The notes beneath the pieces were generated by a model. The model worked only from the letters and a program-made list of their open reading frames with translations, ran no database searches and had not been told where the DNA came from. A program made the translations under genes and the position numbers. A stretch of DNA of 64,000 nucleotides from Kitasatospora sp. MAA4 (GTDB lineage: Bacteria; Actinomycetota; Actinomycetes; Streptomycetales; Streptomycetaceae). How positions within the stretch are numbered: the first letter of the stretch is position 1; each line of letters begins with the position of its first letter. The DNA lies in contig NZ_JARZAI010000011.1 of NCBI RefSeq assembly GCF_029893355.1, forward strand, positions 124,001-188,000, in the 5' to 3' direction. Positions 59,287-64,000 of the stretch are shown piece after piece.

Positions 59287-60903
59287 ATGAGCTACCTGCT
59301 GACGGCCACCTGCGTCGTCCCGGCGGCCGGGGCGATCCTGACCGCCGCGCTGCCCGCCGGCTCCACCGAGGCCCGCCGGCGGACCACCAAGCTGACCGCG
59401 CTGGCCGTCTCGGCGGCGACCCTGGCGCTGGCCGCGGTGGCCGCCGCCCGGTTCGAGCCGGGCGGCGCCCGCTACCAGCTCACCGAGTCGTACAGCTGGA
59501 TCCGCTCGTTCGGGATCAACTTCTCGCTCGGCGTGGACGGCATCGGCGCGGTGCTGGTGCTGCTCACCGCCGTCCTGGTCCCGATCGTGATGCTGGCCTC
59601 CTGGCACGACGCCGATCCCGCCCCGGCTCCGGAGGGCACCTTCGAGAACCGTAGGCGCACCCAGGGCTTCTTCGCCCTGATCCTGGCGGTCGAGGCGATG
59701 GTGATCGTCTCCTTCCTGGCCACCGACGTCTTCCTCTTCTACGTCTTCTTCGAAGCCATGCTGATCCCGATGTACTTCCTCATCGGCGGCTTCGGCGACA
59801 AGGCCGGCGGCCCGGAGGCGGCTCGCCAACGCTCCTACGCGGCAGTCAAGTTCCTGCTGTACAACCTGCTCGGCGGGCTGGTCATGCTGGCCGCCGTGAT
59901 CGGCCTCTACGTGATCGCGCAGCAGCAGGGGCAGGCCACCTTCGACCTGCAGTCGCTCACCTCCGCCATCGCGGACGGCAAGCTGGTGATCGACCCGACC
60001 GCCGAGCGCGCGCTCTTCCTGGGCTTCTTCTTCGCCTTCGCGGTGAAGGCCCCGCTCTGGCCGCTGCACACCTGGCTGCCGAACGCGATGGGTGAGTCGA
60101 CCGCCGGAACTGCCGTGCTGATCACGGCGGTTGTCGACAAGGTCGGCACCTTCGCGATGCTGCGGTTCTGCCTGGGCCTGTTCCCGGACGCCTCGAAGTT
60201 CTTCGCCCCGGCGATCCTGGTGCTCTCGGTGATCGGGATCATCTACGGCGCGCTGCTGGCGGTGGGCCAGAAGGACATCAAGCGGCTGATCGCCTACGCG
60301 TCGATCTCGCACTTCGGGTTCATCATCATGGGCATCTTCGCGATGACCAGCCAGGGCCAGAGCGGCGCCACCCTCTACATGGTCAACCACGGCATCTCCA
60401 CCGCCGCGTGGCTGCTGGTGGCCGGCTTCCTGATCTCCCGCCGGGGCTCGCGCCTGATCGCCGACTACGGCGGCGTGCAGAAGGTCGCCCCGGTGCTGGC
60501 CGGCACCTTCCTGATCGGCGGCCTGGCCACCCTCTCGCTGCCGGGCCTGGCGCCGTTCGTCAGTGAGTTCCTGGTGCTGGTCGGTACGTTCAGCCGCTAC
60601 CCGGTGCTGGGCATCATCGCCACCTTCGGCATCGTGCTCGCCGCGCTGTACGCGCTGGTGCTCTACCAGCGCACCATGACCGGCCCGGTCAAGGACGGCG
60701 TGCGCGGCATGGCCGACCTGAAGGTCCGCGAAATCGCGGTGGTGGCGCCGCTGGTGGCGCTGACCGTGTTCCTCGGCGTCTACCCGAAGCCGCTCACCGA
60801 CCTGGTGAACCCGGCCGTCAACGACACCCTCTCCCAGGTCCACCGGACCGACCCGGCCCCGGCCCACCCGGTGGCCGAACCCGCAGGAGGTGAGCAGAAG
60901 TGA
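59287..60903 (+). CDS. nuoM: NADH-quinone oxidoreductase subunit M
   Basis: The 538-residue antiporter-like subunit has V-F-F-E-A-M-L-I-P-M-Y-F-L-I-G, F-A-V-K-A-P-L-W-P-L-H-T-W-L-P and K-D-I-K-R-L-I-A-Y-A-S-I-S-H. ATG 59287 after AGGAGGAG. It overlaps nuoN by 4 bases. Confidence 0.97.
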   Translation: MSYLLTATCVVPAAGAILTAALPAGSTEARRRTTKLTALAVSAATLALAAVAAARFEPGGARYQLTESYSWIRSFGINFSLGVDGIGAVLVLLTAVLVPIVMLASWHDADPAPAPEGTFENRRRTQGFFALILAVEAMVIVSFLATDVFLFYVFFEAMLIPMYFLIGGFGDKAGGPEAARQRSYAAVKFLLYNLLGGLVMLAAVIGLYVIAQQQGQATFDLQSLTSAIADGKLVIDPTAERALFLGFFFAFAVKAPLWPLHTWLPNAMGESTAGTAVLITAVVDKVGTFAMLRFCLGLFPDASKFFAPAILVLSVIGIIYGALLAVGQKDIKRLIAYASISHFGFIIMGIFAMTSQGQSGATLYMVNHGISTAAWLLVAGFLISRRGSRLIADYGGVQKVAPVLAGTFLIGGLATLSLPGLAPFVSEFLVLVGTFSRYPVLGIIATFGIVLAALYALVLYQRTMTGPVKDGVRGMADLKVREIAVVAPLVALTVFLGVYPKPLTDLVNPAVNDTLSQVHRTDPAPAHPVAEPAGGEQK

Positions 60904-62543
60904 GCGCTGTCCACAGCCTGTGGATGGAAGCGGCAGGTGCCAACACCGCCAGTATCCCGGCTCCCAAGATCGAGTACGGCCAGCTGTCCCCGATGCTCAT
61001 CGTTTTCGGCACGGCCCTGGCGGGCGTCCTGGTCGAGGCCTTCCTGCCCCGCCGGGCCCGCTACGGCGTCCAGGTGGCGCTGGCCCTGAGCGGCCTGATC
61101 GCCTCCTTCGCGGCCGTCGTGGTGCTCGCCGCGGACGGCTACGGCAGCACGAAGAGCGGCCTGCTCGCGATGGGCTCGGTGGCTCTGGACGGCCCGGCGC
61201 TCTTCCTGCAGGGCGTGATCCTGCTGGCCGCCGTGGTCTCCGTGCTGATGTACGCCGAACGGCGACTGGACCCGCGGGTGGAGGGCGTCGCCTCCGACGC
61301 CTTCACCGCCCAGGGCGCCGCCACCCCCGGCGGCGAGCAGGAGCGGCTGGCCACCAAGGCGGGCTTCGCCAGCACCGAGGTCTACCCGCTGACGCTCTTC
61401 GCGGTCGGCGGCATGCTGCTCTTCCCGGCCGCCAACGACCTGCTGACGATGTTCGTGGCGCTGGAGGTCTTCTCGCTCCCGCTCTACCTGCTCTGCGCGC
61501 TGGCCCGCCGGCGCCGGCTGCTCTCCCAGGAGGCGGCGGTCAAGTACTTCCTGCTGGGCTCCTTCGCCTCGGCGTTCTTCCTGTTCGGCACCGCGCTGCT
61601 GTACGGCTACGCGGGCACCGTGCGGCTGCCGGAGATCCGCGACGTGATCTCGGGCGTCGCCCCGAGCACCCCGGCGCTGGCGAACAGCACCCAGAACGAC
61701 GCGCTGCTGCTGATCGGCCTGGCGATGCTCGCGGTCGGCCTGCTCTTCAAGGTCGGCGCCGTCCCGTTCCACTCCTGGACCCCGGACGTCTACCAGGGCG
61801 CCCCGACGCCGGTCACCGGCTTCATGGCCGCCGCCACCAAGGTCGCCGCCTTTGGCGCGCTGCTGCGGCTGTTCTACGTGGCCTTCCCGGGCCTGCGCTG
61901 GGACTGGCGGCCGGTGATGTGGGGCGTGGCGATCCTCACCATGGTGGTCGGCGCGATCCTGGCGGTGACCCAGCAGGACGTGAAGCGCCTGCTCGCGTAC
62001 TCGTCGATCGCGCACGCCGGCTTCATCCTCACCGGGGTGATCGCCACCAACCGGCAGGGCCTGGGCGCGGTCCTCTTCTACCTGCTGTCGTACTCCTTCG
62101 TCACGCTCGGCGCCTTCGCCGTGGTGACCCTGGTGCGCGACTCCAAGGGCGAGGCCACCCACCTCTCCAGCTGGGCCGGTCTCGGGCGGCGCTCGCCGCT
62201 GGTCGCGGCGGTCTTCGCGCTGTTCCTGCTGGCCTTCGCCGGTATCCCGCTGACCAGCGGGTTCACCGGGAAGTTCGCGGTCTTCCAGGCCGCGGCGGCC
62301 GGCGGGGCGACCCCGCTGGTGATCGTCGGTGTGCTGAGTTCGGCGGTCGCGGCGTTCTTCTACATCCGGGTGATCGTGCTGATGTTCTTCTCGGACCCGC
62401 AGCCCGGCGGGCCCGCGGTCGCGGTGCCGAGCGTCTTCACCGGCACGGCCATCGCCCTCGGAGTGCTGGTGACGGTGGGTCTGGGTGTGCTCCCGCAGTA
62501 CTTCCTGGACCTGGCGTCGAAAGCCTCGATGTTCGTAGGGTAG
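60900..62543 (+). CDS. nuoN: NADH-quinone oxidoreductase subunit N
   Basis: The 547-residue third antiporter-like subunit has A-L-E-V-F-S-L-P-L-Y-L-L-C, F-K-V-G-A-V-P-F-H-S-W-T-P-D-V-Y-Q-G-A-P-T-P-V and Q-Q-D-V-K-R-L-L-A-Y-S-S-I-A-H-A-G. Last subunit gene of the operon. GTG 60900. Confidence 0.97.
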   Translation: MSAVHSLWMEAAGANTASIPAPKIEYGQLSPMLIVFGTALAGVLVEAFLPRRARYGVQVALALSGLIASFAAVVVLAADGYGSTKSGLLAMGSVALDGPALFLQGVILLAAVVSVLMYAERRLDPRVEGVASDAFTAQGAATPGGEQERLATKAGFASTEVYPLTLFAVGGMLLFPAANDLLTMFVALEVFSLPLYLLCALARRRRLLSQEAAVKYFLLGSFASAFFLFGTALLYGYAGTVRLPEIRDVISGVAPSTPALANSTQNDALLLIGLAMLAVGLLFKVGAVPFHSWTPDVYQGAPTPVTGFMAAATKVAAFGALLRLFYVAFPGLRWDWRPVMWGVAILTMVVGAILAVTQQDVKRLLAYSSIAHAGFILTGVIATNRQGLGAVLFYLLSYSFVTLGAFAVVTLVRDSKGEATHLSSWAGLGRRSPLVAAVFALFLLAFAGIPLTSGFTGKFAVFQAAAAGGATPLVIVGVLSSAVAAFFYIRVIVLMFFSDPQPGGPAVAVPSVFTGTAIALGVLVTVGLGVLPQYFLDLASKASMFVG

Positions 62544-62555
62544 TTCCGTCGTACC

Positions 62556-62590
62556 GGTCCGGGCCGAGGGCGCAGCCCCCGACCCGGACC
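62556..62590 (+). terminator. Probable nuo operon terminator
   Basis: An 8-bp outer stem (62556-62563 with 62583-62590) plus an inner G/C stem lie 13 bases after the nuoN stop. No T-run. Confidence 0.55.
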
Positions 62591-62717
62591 GCTCTTCGGC
62601 CCCGTACCCGCACGCCCGTGCAGTGATCCACTCACGACCGGATACGCTGCTGGGGAACGGCAGCGGCGGCAATCAGGGACCGGACCGCATGATCGACCGG
62701 CGACAGGAGTGGTCTTC

Positions 62718-63728
62718 GTGACCGTCGTGGGACCCTTCGGGCTCAGCGTGCAGGACCGCGATCTGACCCGCGACGTGCAGGTCGGGATGGACGCGGTGGA
62801 GGTCGCCCTGGCGGAGACCGTGAAGAGCGACGTGCCGTTCATCACCATTACCGCCAGACACCTGCTGGAGGCCGGAGGCAAGCGCTTCCGCCCGCTGCTC
62901 GTGATGCTCGCCGCCCAGTTCGGCGACCCGTACGCGCCCGGCGTGGTGCCCGCGGCCGTGGTGGTGGAGCTGACCCACATGGCCACCCTCTACCACGACG
63001 ACGTGATGGACGAGGCGCCGCTGCGCCGCGGCGCGGCCACCGCCAACGCCCGCTGGGACAACTCGGTGGCCATCCTCACCGGCGACTTCCTCTTCTCCCG
63101 GGCTTCCCAGGTGCTGTCCGGCCTGGGCCCCGACGCCGTCCGGATCCAGGCCGACGCCTTCGAGCGGCTGGTCACCGGTCAGATCCTGGAGACGGCCGGG
63201 CCGCGCCCGGGTGAGGACCAGCTGCAGCACTACCTCGACGTGATCGCGGGCAAGACCGGCTCGCTGGTCGCCGTCTCCTGCCGCTTCGGCGCGCTGATGT
63301 CCGGCGCCGAGGAGTGGGCTGTTGAGATCCTCACCCAGTACGGCGAGCGGATGGGCACCGCCTTCCAGCTGGCCGACGACGTCCTGGACATCGCCAGCGA
63401 CGGCCACGAGTCCGGCAAGACCCCCGGCACCGACCTGCGCGAGGGCGTGCCCACGCTGCCCGTGCTGCTGCTCCAGTCGATGCCGGTGGACGACAGCGAC
63501 CCCGAGGACGCCCGGCTGCGCGAGCTGCTCCAGCTGGACCTGACGGACGATCAGCTGCACGCCGAGGCGCTGCGCCTGCTGCGCCGCCACCCGGCGCTGG
63601 AGCGGGCCCGCCGGGAGACCCTGCGCTACGCCGAGGAGGCCCGCGCGCTGCTGGCCCCGCTGCCCGAGTGCCCGGCCAAGGCGGCCCTGCAGGGTCTCTG
63701 CGACGCGGTCGCGATCCGTACCATGTGA
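62718..63728 (+). CDS. Long-chain polyprenyl diphosphate synthase
   Basis: The 336-residue trans-prenyltransferase has G-G-K-R-F-R-P-L near residue 54, the first aspartate-rich motif D-D-V-M-D (about residue 94) and the second D-D-V-L-D (about residue 220). The chain length is set by residues before the first motif; a heptaprenyl to nonaprenyl product for menaquinone fits its position just after nuo. GTG 62718 with CAGGAG eight bases upstream is preferred over GTG 62709. Confidence 0.92.
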   Translation: MTVVGPFGLSVQDRDLTRDVQVGMDAVEVALAETVKSDVPFITITARHLLEAGGKRFRPLLVMLAAQFGDPYAPGVVPAAVVVELTHMATLYHDDVMDEAPLRRGAATANARWDNSVAILTGDFLFSRASQVLSGLGPDAVRIQADAFERLVTGQILETAGPRPGEDQLQHYLDVIAGKTGSLVAVSCRFGALMSGAEEWAVEILTQYGERMGTAFQLADDVLDIASDGHESGKTPGTDLREGVPTLPVLLLQSMPVDDSDPEDARLRELLQLDLTDDQLHAEALRLLRRHPALERARRETLRYAEEARALLAPLPECPAKAALQGLCDAVAIRTM

Positions 63729-63834
63729 CCAGACCGACAGCCCGGGCGTCGCGACGCCGCCCACCATGTGCCGGTCGGTCTAAATCAACCAGGGCCTCGA
63801 TCAACCGGGGTCGTACCGGTCGGGGGAAACCATC

Positions 63835-64000
63835 ATGCTGCGCGTCGTCATCGCCGAGGACTCCGTCCTGCTCCGGGAGGGCCTGACCAGGCTGCTCACC
63901 GACCGCGGCCTCGATGTGGTGGCGGGCGTCGGCGACGGCGAGGCGCTGCTGCGGACCATCCACGAGCTGGCGGCCGCCGACAAGCTGCCGGACGTCGTGG
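63835..64000 (+). CDS. Response regulator, NarL/LuxR type, truncated by the window edge
   Basis: Only the first 55 residues are visible. L-R-V-V-I-A-E-D-S-V-L-L-R-E-G-L-T-R-L-L gives the acidic pocket and first helix of a receiver domain, with the L-P-D-V-V strand leading to the phosphorylated aspartate beyond the end. NarL-type membership is inferred from the R-E-G-L sequence. ATG 63835. Confidence 0.88.
   Translation, partial: MLRVVIAEDSVLLREGLTRLLTDRGLDVVAGVGDGEALLRTIHELAAADKLPDVV

Overview
The window is high-GC actinobacterial chromosome, most likely from the Streptomycetaceae (Streptomyces or Kitasatospora type). Evidence for this is the strongly G/C-ending codon use, many GTG starts, a DmdR1-type iron repressor divergent from a SIS-domain gene, the XRE/DUF397 pair, the futalosine menaquinone genes, and a complete nuoA-N operon next to menG and a geranylgeranyl-reductase-like gene. 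Genus and species cannot be fixed from sequence alone.

Region 1 (1-11512) is an FxSxx-COOH ribosomal peptide system. It holds the 3' end of one large STAND/TPR protein (FxsT-like), a 58-residue precursor ending F-N-S-S-I (FxsA), a radical SAM/SPASM protein fused to a HEXXH domain (FxsB), an AAC(3)-type acetyltransferase, a TIR-like FxsC protein, and a second, 1354-residue FxsT protein (MinD-like ATPase, TIR-like, STAND NTPase, TPR). The last two overlap by 11 bp. An alpha/beta hydrolase and a 2-TM DUF4231/SLATT-like protein follow on the other strand. This is the most interesting system in the window.

Region 2 (about 13.5-31 kb) is mostly single genes. They include a SIS protein and dmdR1, a Prim-Pol-like protein, a TPR regulator, a low-complexity membrane protein, a substrate-binding lipoprotein, purU, an ECF sigma/zinc anti-sigma pair, an HATPase anti-sigma-like protein, a GlxA-type AraC regulator, an MFS transporter, GNAT, DUF4229, a LacI regulator and a second MFS transporter.

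Region 3 (31.3-35.3 kb) is a dicarboxylate:cation symporter gene that has lost its N-terminal part and is split by a 2.8-kb insertion. The insertion carries an XRE/DUF397 module and five translationally coupled small genes but no recognisable integrase or transposase. Deleting it in silico restores the family motif V-P-F-G-A-T-T-K-M-D in frame. Small ORFs, a Uma2-family protein and a cold-shock protein follow.

Region 4 (37.2-64 kb) is a respiratory-quinone neighbourhood. It holds mqnA, mqnC and a reduced amidohydrolase-like protein, menG, a geranylgeranyl-reductase-family (MenJ-like) oxidoreductase, the 14-gene nuo operon for NADH:menaquinone oxidoreductase, and a long-chain polyprenyl diphosphate synthase. 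Together these would make, prenylate, methylate, side-chain-reduce and use menaquinone. The nuo leader carries a Rex-like operator and two CRP-like GTG-N8-CAC sites. The window ends inside a NarL-type response regulator.
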